This document shows positions 17,682 to 25,808 of a DNA stretch of 51,657 nt, piece by piece; position 1 is the first letter of the stretch; every line of letters begins with the position of its first letter. A model generated the notes under the pieces. The model saw only the letters and a program-made list of their open reading frames with translations, was not told the origin of the DNA and did no database searches. Made by a program: the position numbers and the translations under genes. The DNA is from Methanoregula sp. (GTDB lineage Archaea; Halobacteriota; Methanomicrobia; Methanomicrobiales; Methanospirillaceae), in contig NZ_JALOCH010000017.1 in the NCBI RefSeq assembly GCF_023227875.1, forward strand, positions 1 through 51,657, written 5' to 3'.

Positions 17682-18257
17682 ATGAAAACACATCGTACAT
17701 CAGGTCTCTGGCTTATCTGCCTGACCGTCATCATCGCCTTTGTGATTGTTACCCTCGCCGGTTGTGTGGACTCCGCACAAAACCAGCAGGGCCAGGTGAC
17801 ACCTGCAGGTAATCAGCAGAATGAAAACCCGGCCCCGGTCGCAACAAAAACAACGGCTGCACCGGCACCGCCGAAAACTGCACAACCGACATCAGCACCA
17901 GTCCAGTACAACGGCGTCATAACCATTGACCCTGTCGGCGACTATAAAACTGGCGATACGTTCACTATCACAGGAATTACCAGTCTCCCGGTCGGAACAA
18001 ACCTGTTCTGGGATATCACACCGGATACAGGAATCCCTCCGAAAGGTATCGACATGAACCAGCAGAGAGGAATCATGGCAAATAACCAGGTCGCAAAGGG
18101 TAGTGGCACATCAAACCGGGTCTCGCTGGACGTTGATCTGAAAGACATGCCATCGGGAAAGTATGTTGTTGTCGTGGTCTCCCTGAAAGGCGATCCGATG
18201 ACCGTGGATCCTTCGACAGGGACGCTTGCAGGGTACACCTATCTGACCGTGAAATGA
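17682..18257 (+). CDS. Lipoprotein with one beta-sandwich module
   Basis: The 191-residue protein has a signal helix ending in the lipobox VTLAGC, so the cysteine is the probable lipid attachment site. A Gln/Pro/Thr/Ala-rich stalk of ~50 residues follows, then a single array module (ITIDPVGDYKTGDTFTITG ... PSGKYVVVVVSLKGDP). The module is closest to module 5 of the first array gene, with shared ANNxVxKGxGxxNRVSL. The stalk would hold the module away from the membrane. It is the shortest intact member of the array. Confidence 0.85.
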   Translation: MKTHRTSGLWLICLTVIIAFVIVTLAGCVDSAQNQQGQVTPAGNQQNENPAPVATKTTAAPAPPKTAQPTSAPVQYNGVITIDPVGDYKTGDTFTITGITSLPVGTNLFWDITPDTGIPPKGIDMNQQRGIMANNQVAKGSGTSNRVSLDVDLKDMPSGKYVVVVVSLKGDPMTVDPSTGTLAGYTYLTVK

Positions 18258-18339
18258 ACGGCAATATTCACGTGGGGAAGATCCCCGGCACCTGCTCTCG
18301 CAGGAAGAATAGTACGCAAATGAAAAAACAGGAGATACG

Positions 18340-19233
18340 ATGAAGACCCCTCAGGCAACACGTCAGGCGCTCATCTGCCTTGCCGTACTCGTCACCGTCG
18401 CGACCATCATGATCGCCGGGTGTACGGATTCCACGGAAGGCCGGCAGAACACGGTGAGCACCGGGAGCGAGACCCCTGCCAGCGTCATGGCAGTCACGGC
18501 AACAACAACAGCACAGCCCACGCCGGCACCGGACCCGTCTGCCCCCTACATAACAATCGATCCTATCAGTGAGAAGAAGATCGGGGACCTCATTATTATC
18601 TCCGGGACTACGAACCTGCCGGAGAATTCAGCGATCTCCATGTACCGGACCTACGGTGACTCAGGAGAGGAGAAGATGATAGCAAACAGACAGGTCCTTG
18701 CCGGCACGGGCGGGACGACCCGCTGGAGGTTTGTTTCCGACACAAACGGGTTTAGACCCGGCTCCTACAAAATCCGGGTTGCTGCTGCGAAAAAGGGTGT
18801 GGAGGGATCGGTACAGTTCAACCTGAAAGGCACATACCTTGGCACTGATATCCCGGTCTTCTATTCCGGGTCGGCAACGGGATCACCGGGCGCATCCACC
18901 ATCACCGTCAAGCCGGTGGGCGACAAATCGCAGGGAGAGGTCTTCCTGATCTCAGGCACCACCACCCTTCCCAAAGGAACACTCCTGATGTACCAGGTAT
19001 ATCCTGATTATTTTGAGGACAAATCACAACGATCGGCCACATCGGCCGCACAGCCTTCAGGCATTGCAGGCGATACCATTGTCATCGGGGGCTCAGGGAG
19101 TACCAACACGTGGTCCTGTGCACTGGATACGGAAGGTTATGAAAAAACCAATTATATCGTAAACGTCACAACAATCAGCGAGGATAACCTCAGGACCGAT
19201 GTCTTCGGATCGGCGCACTTTGCGATCCGGTGA
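18340..19233 (+). CDS. Lipoprotein with two beta-sandwich modules
   Basis: The 297-residue protein starts at the ATG after a GGAGATACG ribosome-binding stretch. It has a lipobox, IMIAGC, then a Thr/Ala-rich stalk. Two modules follow (ITIDPISEKKIGDLIIISG and ITVKPVGDKSQGEVFLISG). The segment LKGTYLGTDIPV between the modules is nearly identical to one in the first array gene, again pointing to shuffling of module blocks within the locus. Its stop is 6 nt before the next small lipoprotein start. Confidence 0.85.
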   Translation: MKTPQATRQALICLAVLVTVATIMIAGCTDSTEGRQNTVSTGSETPASVMAVTATTTAQPTPAPDPSAPYITIDPISEKKIGDLIIISGTTNLPENSAISMYRTYGDSGEEKMIANRQVLAGTGGTTRWRFVSDTNGFRPGSYKIRVAAAKKGVEGSVQFNLKGTYLGTDIPVFYSGSATGSPGASTITVKPVGDKSQGEVFLISGTTTLPKGTLLMYQVYPDYFEDKSQRSATSAAQPSGIAGDTIVIGGSGSTNTWSCALDTEGYEKTNYIVNVTTISEDNLRTDVFGSAHFAIR

Positions 19234-19239
19234 AACAGG

Positions 19240-19383
19240 ATGAACCGTATGAAACCTGCACAATTCGGCATCGTGGCAATGATCGGAATCATGATCGCCA
19301 CCCTTTTTGCCGGTTGCGTTACTGAAGAGGCACCGGTTGCAGGCGCACCCACGGTCTTGCTTCTGATCGACAATTCCGAATGA
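19240..19383 (+). CDS. Tiny lipoprotein or truncated lipoprotein, 47 residues
   Basis: The frame opens at ATG 19240, 6 nt after the preceding stop, and encodes a signal helix with a clear lipobox (MIGIMIATLFAGC), then about 22 residues to a TGA at 19381. A second ATG at 19249 is also possible. The signal part is of the same type as in the two preceding lipoprotein genes, but there is no module after it. It may be a genuine small lipoprotein or a truncated copy that lost its module. Confidence 0.5.
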   Translation: MNRMKPAQFGIVAMIGIMIATLFAGCVTEEAPVAGAPTVLLLIDNSE

Positions 19384-19400
19384 TAAATAATTTTTACCAG

Positions 19401-19420
19401 ATGCACAAAATACATTACAT
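19401..19420 (+). promoter_or_regulatory. Dyad ATGCACAAAATACATTACAT, operator candidate
   Basis: Fifteen of 20 positions match the perfect palindrome at 13811, including the whole left half ATGCACAA. It sits about 4 bp after a TTTTTA box (19391-19396) and 9 bp before the ATG at 19430. This is the same arrangement as at 12865 and 13811. Confidence 0.55.
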
Positions 19421-19429
19421 TGAGGCCCT

Positions 19430-20677
19430 ATGAAAAAGAAATATCTGACATATGCCGGTATTGTTGCTGCCGCACTACTCGTCATCATGTTCGCAGTCAT
19501 CCTCCTCTCGGGCTCCTTCTCGGTCTTCTCCACGGTTACCATCGATCCCATCCCGGAGCATGCCGCAGGGGACCTCGTGGTCATCAAGGGGACAACCAAC
19601 ATCAACGCAGGCACGAGGTTGTCACTGGATATCATCGACACCTCTCCCGGAGCCGGTGAAAGGACACGGGTCGGCGGGACCGATGCGTTCATTGTCCGTG
19701 GCGCGGGGATGTCGAACACCTGGTCGGGTGCACTGGACACATCCGCCATCCCGCCGGGAGAGTACAGGGTGAACGTTTACGGGATAAATGCGACCATTGC
19801 CCGGAGCGGTCTCCTCGCAACGTCCCGGTTCACGCTCGCCAATGCCACACCAGACCCGGATAAGATCACGCGCATGGGGGAGATACACAAGATTAAGTTC
19901 ATCCGGATCGATCGCCTTGGCACGATACACCGTGGCGATAAGCTCCTCATTTCAGGGACAACGAACCTGCCCAACGATACTGAACTCCTCTATTTCGTCG
20001 TCCAGCAGTCCAATACGTCGATCTTTACGGTGGACCCGAAGACCCGGGAACAGGACCTTCGGCAAGGGTTTACGCGGTCGGGCCTGATAACGGCAATCCC
20101 GGGAGATGACGGGCTCAACCACTGGTCGTTTGCGATTGACAGCACCGAGTTCATTCCAGACCGGTACGAGGTGATCGTGACACAGGATACCGTCAGGACG
20201 GAGGATATCGGGAAGAAAGGCACCTTCGACACGGAATCCCTCACCGTACTGGACGCGACCTCCGACCTTCTCACGCCACCAGTAGTGGTTACCGGGCCCT
20301 GCCAGGCCATCACGATTGATACGTTGCCCGACACGCTGGCAAACCAGCGCTATACCGTCACGGGGACATCCAGCCTCCAGCCCGGAACGGAGCTGCTCTT
20401 CCAGGTCATTCCCACGGCAATTGAGTTCACCATGAACGGGGGCACCATGACAGCATCCGGTGTCGGGGCGATGGGAGATGTGGAAGTTATCAGCGGGACA
20501 GGCAGTACGAACACATGGTCTGCGGATCTCGACCTTTCACAGTTCCCGCCCAGTGAATACGTCTTTAATGTCAGCAACGACCGGATCGATCGCCGGACCT
20601 ATGATACCATATATGGGGAGACCTACTGCTCAAAAAGGTTCAACCTATCGAATTCCCCCGTAACGGAGGCTGAATGA
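19430..20677 (+). CDS. Membrane-anchored protein with three beta-sandwich modules
   Basis: The 415-residue protein starts MKKKYLTYAGIVAAALLVIM, an uncleaved-type N-terminal anchor without lipobox. Three modules follow (VTIDPIPEHAAGDLVVIKG, FIRIDRLGTIHRGDKLLISG, ITIDTLPDTLANQRYTVTG). It is followed by a near-copy whose ATG overlaps its stop by 4 nt, so the two are translationally coupled. The third module carries a terminal YCSKRFNLS shared with the next gene. It is the first gene of the second half of the array and has its own operator-bearing promoter. Confidence 0.85.
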   Translation: MKKKYLTYAGIVAAALLVIMFAVILLSGSFSVFSTVTIDPIPEHAAGDLVVIKGTTNINAGTRLSLDIIDTSPGAGERTRVGGTDAFIVRGAGMSNTWSGALDTSAIPPGEYRVNVYGINATIARSGLLATSRFTLANATPDPDKITRMGEIHKIKFIRIDRLGTIHRGDKLLISGTTNLPNDTELLYFVVQQSNTSIFTVDPKTREQDLRQGFTRSGLITAIPGDDGLNHWSFAIDSTEFIPDRYEVIVTQDTVRTEDIGKKGTFDTESLTVLDATSDLLTPPVVVTGPCQAITIDTLPDTLANQRYTVTGTSSLQPGTELLFQVIPTAIEFTMNGGTMTASGVGAMGDVEVISGTGSTNTWSADLDLSQFPPSEYVFNVSNDRIDRRTYDTIYGETYCSKRFNLSNSPVTEAE

Positions 20678-20688
20678 AAAAGAAATAC
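20651..20688 (+). repeat. 38-bp direct repeat, copy 1
   Basis: This 38-base segment spans the end of the gene at 19430 and the start of the gene at 20674. It recurs without mismatch at 22026-22063. It is the footprint of a tandem duplication. Confidence 0.85.
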
Positions 20689-21885
20689 CTCACGTATGCC
20701 GGTACTGTCGCTGCCGCACTACTCGTGGTCCTGTTCGCAGGCATCCTCCTCTCGGGCTCCTTCTCCGTCTTTTCCTCGGTTACTATCGATCCCATCCCGG
20801 ATCAAGTGGCAGGCGATCTCGTGGTCATCACGGGGACAACAAACCTCATGGCCGGCACGGTACTGGATCTGGATATCATAGCGGTCTCTCCCGCTCCCGG
20901 AACAAAATCTCCTGCCGGTACGGTGGACGCGTTTATTGTCCGGGGAGGGGGAATGTCGAATACCTGGTCGGCCGAACTGAACACGGTCTCCCTCTCCCCG
21001 GGAGAATACATTGTGAACGCGTACTGGATTAACGGGACCGTGCGAAGTGATCTCCTCGCAACATCCCGGTTCAGGCTTAATGATACGGGCCTGGCCCGGA
21101 AGGACACTTCCGGCACAGGTCCAGACCAGTCAACGTTCATCACGGTCAACCCCCCCGGCACGGTATGGCGCGGAGAAACAATGCTTGTGACAGGGACAAC
21201 CAACCTGCCGGCAGGTACCGGGCTCCATTATCTCGTCATCCGGCAATCCAACACATCGGCCCTCACCGTGGACCCGAAGGGGGGGTTCACCCGGGCGGGG
21301 ATCATCAACGTGCTCCCGGGCATTGATGGAATCAACCGCTGGTCGTTTGCCGTTGATACCGGGGAATTCATCGCGGGCCAGTACAAGGTGATCGTGACGC
21401 AGCACACGATCAGCACGGATGATCCCGGTAAGGCGGAACCCTCCGGCACCGCGCCCTTTGAGGTGAAGGAGGCGATCCTTCACAATAGTACACCGGCAGT
21501 ACCAGATGGCAGTCCCTGCGGAGTGATTACCATAGATGCATTCCCAGACCGGTGGATCAACCAGACCTTTACGATCACCGGGACAACCAGTTTCCCTCCC
21601 GGAACGGGACTGCTCGTACAGGTCTATCCCACAGCATATGACCTTACCATGAACATGGGAATAAAGTACCCGGCGGCGACCCTGTCGGGGGCAACGGCAC
21701 AGGTAACTGTTGAGAGGGGGAACGGGAGCGATAACCTCTGGTTCATGACGCTGGATAAGGGACGCATGGATCCCAACCAGCCGAATTATCTCGTGAACGT
21801 CAGCAATGACCGGATCGATCACCAGACCTATGCGACCATATACGGGGATACCTACTGCTCAAAGCGGCTTGTCCTCCCGGACTGA
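20674..21885 (+). CDS. Membrane-anchored protein with three beta-sandwich modules (paralogue)
   Basis: The 403-residue protein is a close paralogue of the preceding gene. It has the same anchor (MKKKYLTYAGTVAAALLVVL), the same module order, and the same C-terminal block (ISNDRIDHQTYATIYGDTYC-type). The ATG overlaps the previous stop as ATGA. Differences concentrate in loops, as expected for surface-exposed, diversifying proteins. A relic ORF separates it from the third member. Confidence 0.85.
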   Translation: MKKKYLTYAGTVAAALLVVLFAGILLSGSFSVFSSVTIDPIPDQVAGDLVVITGTTNLMAGTVLDLDIIAVSPAPGTKSPAGTVDAFIVRGGGMSNTWSAELNTVSLSPGEYIVNAYWINGTVRSDLLATSRFRLNDTGLARKDTSGTGPDQSTFITVNPPGTVWRGETMLVTGTTNLPAGTGLHYLVIRQSNTSALTVDPKGGFTRAGIINVLPGIDGINRWSFAVDTGEFIAGQYKVIVTQHTISTDDPGKAEPSGTAPFEVKEAILHNSTPAVPDGSPCGVITIDAFPDRWINQTFTITGTTSFPPGTGLLVQVYPTAYDLTMNMGIKYPAATLSGATAQVTVERGNGSDNLWFMTLDKGRMDPNQPNYLVNVSNDRIDHQTYATIYGDTYCSKRLVLPD

Positions 21886-21890
21886 TTGCC

Positions 21891-22052
21891 ATGAAACACC
21901 TTACCAGCCTTACCTGCTCCCGCATCGTGGCCTTCAGGGTCGCCGTGATGAATCCTCCCGACAGGATACAGACCGGGAAAAGATTCCCGATCAATGATAC
22001 TGCCGGTCCTGCCGAAAGATGGAATAATTCCCCCGTAACGGAGGCTGAATGA
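21891..22052 (+). pseudogene. Relic of a DUF2178 gene joined to the tail of a surface-protein gene
   Basis: A 53-codon frame starts MKHLTSLTCSRIVAFRVAVM. This aligns with the start of the DUF2178 protein encoded at 23283 (MKRITYLTCTLIVACMVAAM) at both protein and DNA level over about 60 nt. The similarity then decays, and the frame ends NNSPVTEAE, identical to the C-terminus of the gene at 19430 (NSPVTEAE). No transmembrane helix remains. It therefore looks like the scar of a block duplication that once carried a DUF2178 gene here. A short expressed peptide cannot be excluded. Confidence 0.6.
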
Positions 22053-22063
22053 AAAAGAAATAC
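22026..22063 (+). repeat. 38-bp direct repeat, copy 2
   Basis: This is the exact second copy of 20651-20688. It supplies the ribosome-binding site (GGAGG) and the first codons of the gene at 22049. Confidence 0.85.
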
Positions 22064-23275
22064 TTCGCGTATGCAGGGATCATCTCTGCCGTGGTCCTTG
22101 CAGGTATGTTCATTGGCATCCTCCTTACCGGGATTCCCATACCCTTCATGCCCCCGTCCACGACCATCGATCCCATCACGGAAATGAGCGTAGACGAACA
22201 CAATATACTGGTCCTGGCCGGCACGACCACCCTGGCAAAAGACACTGACCTGTACGTCAGGCTGACTGCATCACCCCGGTCCCCGGGGCAGGATGATACT
22301 GCCGGAACAGTAAAGGTCAACACCGATGCCTGGATCATTCCCGGAGAGGGTGGAAATAACCGCCTGCGAGGTACGATCGATATCTCATCGGTACAGCCCG
22401 GCGATTATACGGTTTCCCTGACCACCTTCACGTATACAAAAAATTTCACCATGATAGAAAGCGATCCCATCGCAACACAGCATTTCACACTGGGAGATGA
22501 GAATGCCGGCCCGGGAAGTATCCGGAAAAAGACCCGGGTAACAGAGCCATTTATCCGGATCAATCCCACTGACCAGACACTCGTTGGCGGAAACCTGAAA
22601 ATTTCCGGCATCACCAGTCTTGCGCCGGGCATACCACTGGCGTGGAGTATGCAGACGGTGACGAACGGATCGGGCAATAGTACTCAGGAGTTCCAGGGTA
22701 CTACCGTGGTTGTCCCCGGGACAGAGGGAATAAACCGGTGGAATGTTGTGCCCGGCACCAGCGCGATACCACCGGCCCGGTACCAGTTCCGCATCTCAAA
22801 AAACCCGACCGGGAATACCTCACCTGCCGGGACCCTCTCCACCCTGTACGAATTCGATAATCCCCCTGCCTCCACTTCACTGCAAAATACAACGGGCCCC
22901 GTAAATATCTCCGCGGGCTTCATCACGATAGATGCAATTCCCGAGATGAGGACCGGGGGGGTCTACGTTCTCACCGGAACGACCAGTCTCTCTCCGGGTG
23001 AGGAAATAATGATGGTGGTCTTTCCTTCATCAGGTTTCGATCTCCTGTTCGACAGGAATAAAGGCCAGACAGGTGATTTTTCCGGATTAACCACGGTAAC
23101 GACAGCTGTTGCCGGAAGTGGCGGGGAGAACCTCTGGTCGTTCGAACTCCCGACACATCATTTTAAACCTGACCAGTATATCGTCACGATAAATAACGAT
23201 ACGTACGACTTTGAGGCAGGAGCGACTGTTCCCGGCGATCTGTCGTGTTCGAGAGTATTTACTATCGGAGGCTGA
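22049..23275 (+). CDS. Membrane-anchored protein with three beta-sandwich modules (third paralogue)
   Basis: The 408-residue protein begins MKKKYFAYAGIISAVVLAGM, an N-terminal anchor matching the two preceding genes. Three modules follow; the first is the most diverged (TTIDPITEMSVDEHNILVLAG). The others open FIRINPTDQTLVGGNLKISG and ITIDAIPEMRTGGVYVLTG. It is followed by 7 nt and then the second DUF2178/XRE pair, which appears to share its transcript because no promoter or terminator is visible between them. Confidence 0.85.
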   Translation: MKKKYFAYAGIISAVVLAGMFIGILLTGIPIPFMPPSTTIDPITEMSVDEHNILVLAGTTTLAKDTDLYVRLTASPRSPGQDDTAGTVKVNTDAWIIPGEGGNNRLRGTIDISSVQPGDYTVSLTTFTYTKNFTMIESDPIATQHFTLGDENAGPGSIRKKTRVTEPFIRINPTDQTLVGGNLKISGITSLAPGIPLAWSMQTVTNGSGNSTQEFQGTTVVVPGTEGINRWNVVPGTSAIPPARYQFRISKNPTGNTSPAGTLSTLYEFDNPPASTSLQNTTGPVNISAGFITIDAIPEMRTGGVYVLTGTTSLSPGEEIMMVVFPSSGFDLLFDRNKGQTGDFSGLTTVTTAVAGSGGENLWSFELPTHHFKPDQYIVTINNDTYDFEAGATVPGDLSCSRVFTIGG

Positions 23276-23282
23276 TGCTATT

Positions 23283-23861
23283 ATGAAACGAATTACCTAT
23301 CTTACCTGTACCCTCATCGTTGCCTGCATGGTGGCCGCGATGGTCGGGTGGTCGATGGCTGCCGGCAATTTCCTTATCCCGGTCATCGCCATCCCGCTTG
23401 GGATTATCGTCATCATTGCCTGCCAGGCACAGGTTGACATCGTAATCGCTGATGAACGGGAGAACCGGATCCGGGGCAGGGCCGCGCTCCGCACCCTCGA
23501 AGTCGTTGCTATCGGGGGTGCGATTGCCGCGATCATCCTGTATTCCTACATCGTGAGTATCCCGCTCACCCCCATCATCACCGGAAAACTGGTAATTACC
23601 GATGACGGCAGGCAGTCCATGACGATTGCCGAGTACCAGCCGGGGAGTGTTCCGGGCCCGGACACCCTGGTCCGGTCAACGACTATCAACGACCTGAGTT
23701 CGATGAACGAGAGCGAGGCGATCGCGTACAGTTCCTATATCCGCGAAGGGTTCAAGGAGAACGAGAACCGCGGCCTTGCAGGAATGACGATCGGGGGATG
23801 CCTCGCGGCCATGCTTGCGATCTTTGGAGCGTTTTATCTTTATTACGACAGAAAGTATTAA
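23283..23861 (+). CDS. DUF2178-type membrane protein (second copy)
   Basis: The 192-residue protein has the same four-helix layout as the copy at 12894: two N-terminal helices (TLIVACMVAAMVGWSM and FLIPVIAIPLGIIVIIAC), a central one (LEVVAIGGAIAAIILYSYIV), an extracytoplasmic loop of ~65 residues, and a C-terminal helix ending in YYDRKY (YYTRKYEE in copy 1). The conserved block ENRIRGRAALRTLEV parallels LESAISGKAALKALEI in copy 1. It starts at the ATG at 23283, 7 nt after the last surface-protein gene, and is followed by an XRE gene. Confidence 0.8.
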   Translation: MKRITYLTCTLIVACMVAAMVGWSMAAGNFLIPVIAIPLGIIVIIACQAQVDIVIADERENRIRGRAALRTLEVVAIGGAIAAIILYSYIVSIPLTPIITGKLVITDDGRQSMTIAEYQPGSVPGPDTLVRSTTINDLSSMNESEAIAYSSYIREGFKENENRGLAGMTIGGCLAAMLAIFGAFYLYYDRKY

Positions 23862-23873
23862 CCACAGGGTACC

Positions 23874-24098
23874 ATGAAGAACAGGATCAAGGTCCTCCGG
23901 GCCGAGCGGGACATGACGCAGGAGCAACTTGCCGAGCTCGTCGGAGTGACCCGGAACACGATCATCTCCATGGAGAAGAACAAGTACTCTCCCTCCCTGA
24001 AGCTCGCATACCGGATCGCCCATCTTTTTGGCGTCGGTATCGATGACGTTTTTACCTATGAAGAGGAGATTGACGGCCCATCCGGCGATGATGAGTGA
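23874..24098 (+). CDS. XRE-family helix-turn-helix regulator (second copy)
   Basis: The 74-residue protein is a stand-alone Cro/CI-type HTH (MTQEQLAELVGVTRNTIISM, then YSPSLKLAYRIAHLFGVGID) with a short acidic tail. It is about half identical to the regulator at 13463. It lies 12 nt after the DUF2178 gene. With the first pair it brackets the surface-protein array. Target sites are not known; the ATG-N14-CAT dyads are candidates. Confidence 0.92.
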   Translation: MKNRIKVLRAERDMTQEQLAELVGVTRNTIISMEKNKYSPSLKLAYRIAHLFGVGIDDVFTYEEEIDGPSGDDE

Positions 24099-24204
24099 GC
24101 CGTAAACGACAGAAAAAAATTTAATCCCGGAATACCGCCCGGCCTGCATCGGAATTTTGGTACTCTCCCACGGGCATAATACAATTTTGTAAATATCACT
24201 GCCC

Positions 24205-24590
24205 ATGGCAAACATTGCGCATTTCGAGATCCCACCGACAATGTCGACCGTGCAAAGCACTTCTACACGAACCTCCCTGGCTGGAAGATTGCCCCGATCA
24301 GGACACCGACCATGGACATGGAGATGATGGCAAAAATCGAGTACCAGGAGATCACGCTTGGCGAACCTGCACTCGGCACCATGAACATGGGCGGGATGTT
24401 CAAGCGGCAGGGTGACGAGACCATTAGGAACTACGTGATGGTCGGGGACATTGACAAGGTGCTCGTGAAGGTGGAGAACCTCGGCGGGAAGATCGCGATG
24501 CCAAAAAAGATGCTCAAGGGTGTCGGCCTTGTTGCGGTCATCCAGGACACCGAGGGGAACGGCTTCGGTATCTGGACACCGGAGAGGTAA
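24205..24590 (+). pseudogene. VOC-family (glyoxalase-like) protein, frameshifted
   Basis: The start at ATG 24205 reads MANIAHFEIP, a typical VOC opening. The continuation DNVDRAKHFYTNLPGWKIAP is in another frame from 24237. A single missing base near 24235 (CC where GCC is expected) accounts for the break. The rest of the domain (ALGTMNMGGMF, VKVENLGGKIAMPKKMLKG, DTEGNGFGIWTPE) is intact to the stop. Either the gene is recently inactivated or the base is a sequencing error. VOC proteins bind metals and act on small electrophiles or antibiotics; the substrate here is unknown. Confidence 0.8.
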
Positions 24591-24626
24591 GGCGAACGCC
24601 AAAAGAAGATTGGTTTTTGAGAGGTG

Positions 24627-24670
24627 GGGGCAGAATCTGCAATGCTTCATCTCAAGGGATCTTCTGCCCC
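24627..24670. terminator. Hairpin between convergent VOC and cbiZ genes
   Basis: GGGGCAGAA at 24627-24635 pairs perfectly with TTCTGCCCC at 24662-24670. It lies exactly between the two convergent stop codons and could act for either direction. Confidence 0.45.
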
Positions 24671-24671
24671 T

Positions 24672-25808
24672 TCACACAAATGACGAGCATGTATTCCCGC
24701 TCTCCACCTCTTTTTGAACTTGGGCGACGACAGCCATACAGACATACTGGAGCATGCTGCAGGTCACGCTGGTGACCCGGGCAGGTTCATCTGTCGGGCA
24801 GATGATCCCGTATACCGCCCGGCATGCATCCTTTTTGGGAACCAGCCCCCAGCCGGTCTCGTCAACAACATGCAGGGCCGCAGCCACATGGATAACGGAG
24901 GACGGATCCTTTGCCCATGACCGCAGGACGTCAAGGAATCCTTCCCGCTTTTTACCATTATCCGGATCATACCCGAAAGAACCCGCTGCAATCTTCCAGA
25001 GTCCATCCTCCGTCACGCCGAACCGCCGGAGCCTCACGAGGGCGTCGTGTTGCGATGCAGGTGAAAGACCGGTTTCCATCTCCAGTGCTGTAGTCGTTGC
25101 ACGGATTACAACCCGACCGATCAGTTCCCCGAGTTTGGAATGCTTGCCGGTATTCGAAAGATGACGGGACGAACCGGGATCCGCAACAATGACGATCATG
25201 TCTGTCCCGGACCCGGTGGCGATACCGGACGAGTAGATGCTCCGGGCCATCAGCTGCTGGAGAGCGGCGGCCTTTGCTTCAGAGGCCGTCATCACTGCCC
25301 GCGTCATGGCATACTCCGGAAGATCGGCATCGATAAGGATGATGATGTTGATCGTACCGCCAACCGGCTCGCAGGAGTCGCCATTCTCGTAGTACGAGGC
25401 CGGGTCACCGGCCCTCCCACCATTCCTGGCGATCCCGGCAGTCACGATCGCAGTGACGATGAGCTCCCGGAACGATTCGGTGACAATGGCCGTGTTTTCC
25501 ATCTCTGCCCGGGTGATAAGGCCGGTGGCGGTTTCCGGGTCCATCCCTAGGTTTCGTGCAACACCATCGAGATACTGCTGCACGCTCCCGTTACCGGCAT
25601 GGCAGGTATCGCAGGCTTCAAGAGAGATCTGGTGGTTGAAGATCGCCACCAGGTCCCCGCGGTACCCCCCGTTCATCCACGACGTGGAGAGTACATTGCG
25701 GGGCCCGGGGAAACGAATGGTAACTGCATCGGATGTCCGTTCCGCCATCTCTCCGTTGAGAAGGTGGATGGGTTCATTCAGCGGCAGGCGGATCACAGGC
25801 CCGCTCAT
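24672..25808 (-). CDS. cbiZ: Adenosylcobinamide amidohydrolase
   Basis: CbiZ hydrolyses the aminopropanol linkage of adenosylcobinamide to give adenosylcobyric acid, which lets archaea salvage imported corrinoids. The N-terminal ~215 residues show the family blocks (VLSTSWMNGGYRGDLVAIFN, GTINIIILIDADLPEYAMTR, ATGSGTDMIVIVAD). About 160 further C-terminal residues (from VVIRATTTALEME on) extend the protein to 378 residues; I do not recognise them as a separate domain. It is the last gene of the btu operon and overlaps btuF by 4 nt, which fits import followed by remodelling. Methanogenesis needs corrinoid in the Mtr complex, so the link is direct. Confidence 0.88.
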   Translation of the reverse strand: MSGPVIRLPLNEPIHLLNGEMAERTSDAVTIRFPGPRNVLSTSWMNGGYRGDLVAIFNHQISLEACDTCHAGNGSVQQYLDGVARNLGMDPETATGLITRAEMENTAIVTESFRELIVTAIVTAGIARNGGRAGDPASYYENGDSCEPVGGTINIIILIDADLPEYAMTRAVMTASEAKAAALQQLMARSIYSSGIATGSGTDMIVIVADPGSSRHLSNTGKHSKLGELIGRVVIRATTTALEMETGLSPASQHDALVRLRRFGVTEDGLWKIAAGSFGYDPDNGKKREGFLDVLRSWAKDPSSVIHVAAALHVVDETGWGLVPKKDACRAVYGIICPTDEPARVTSVTCSMLQYVCMAVVAQVQKEVESGNTCSSFV

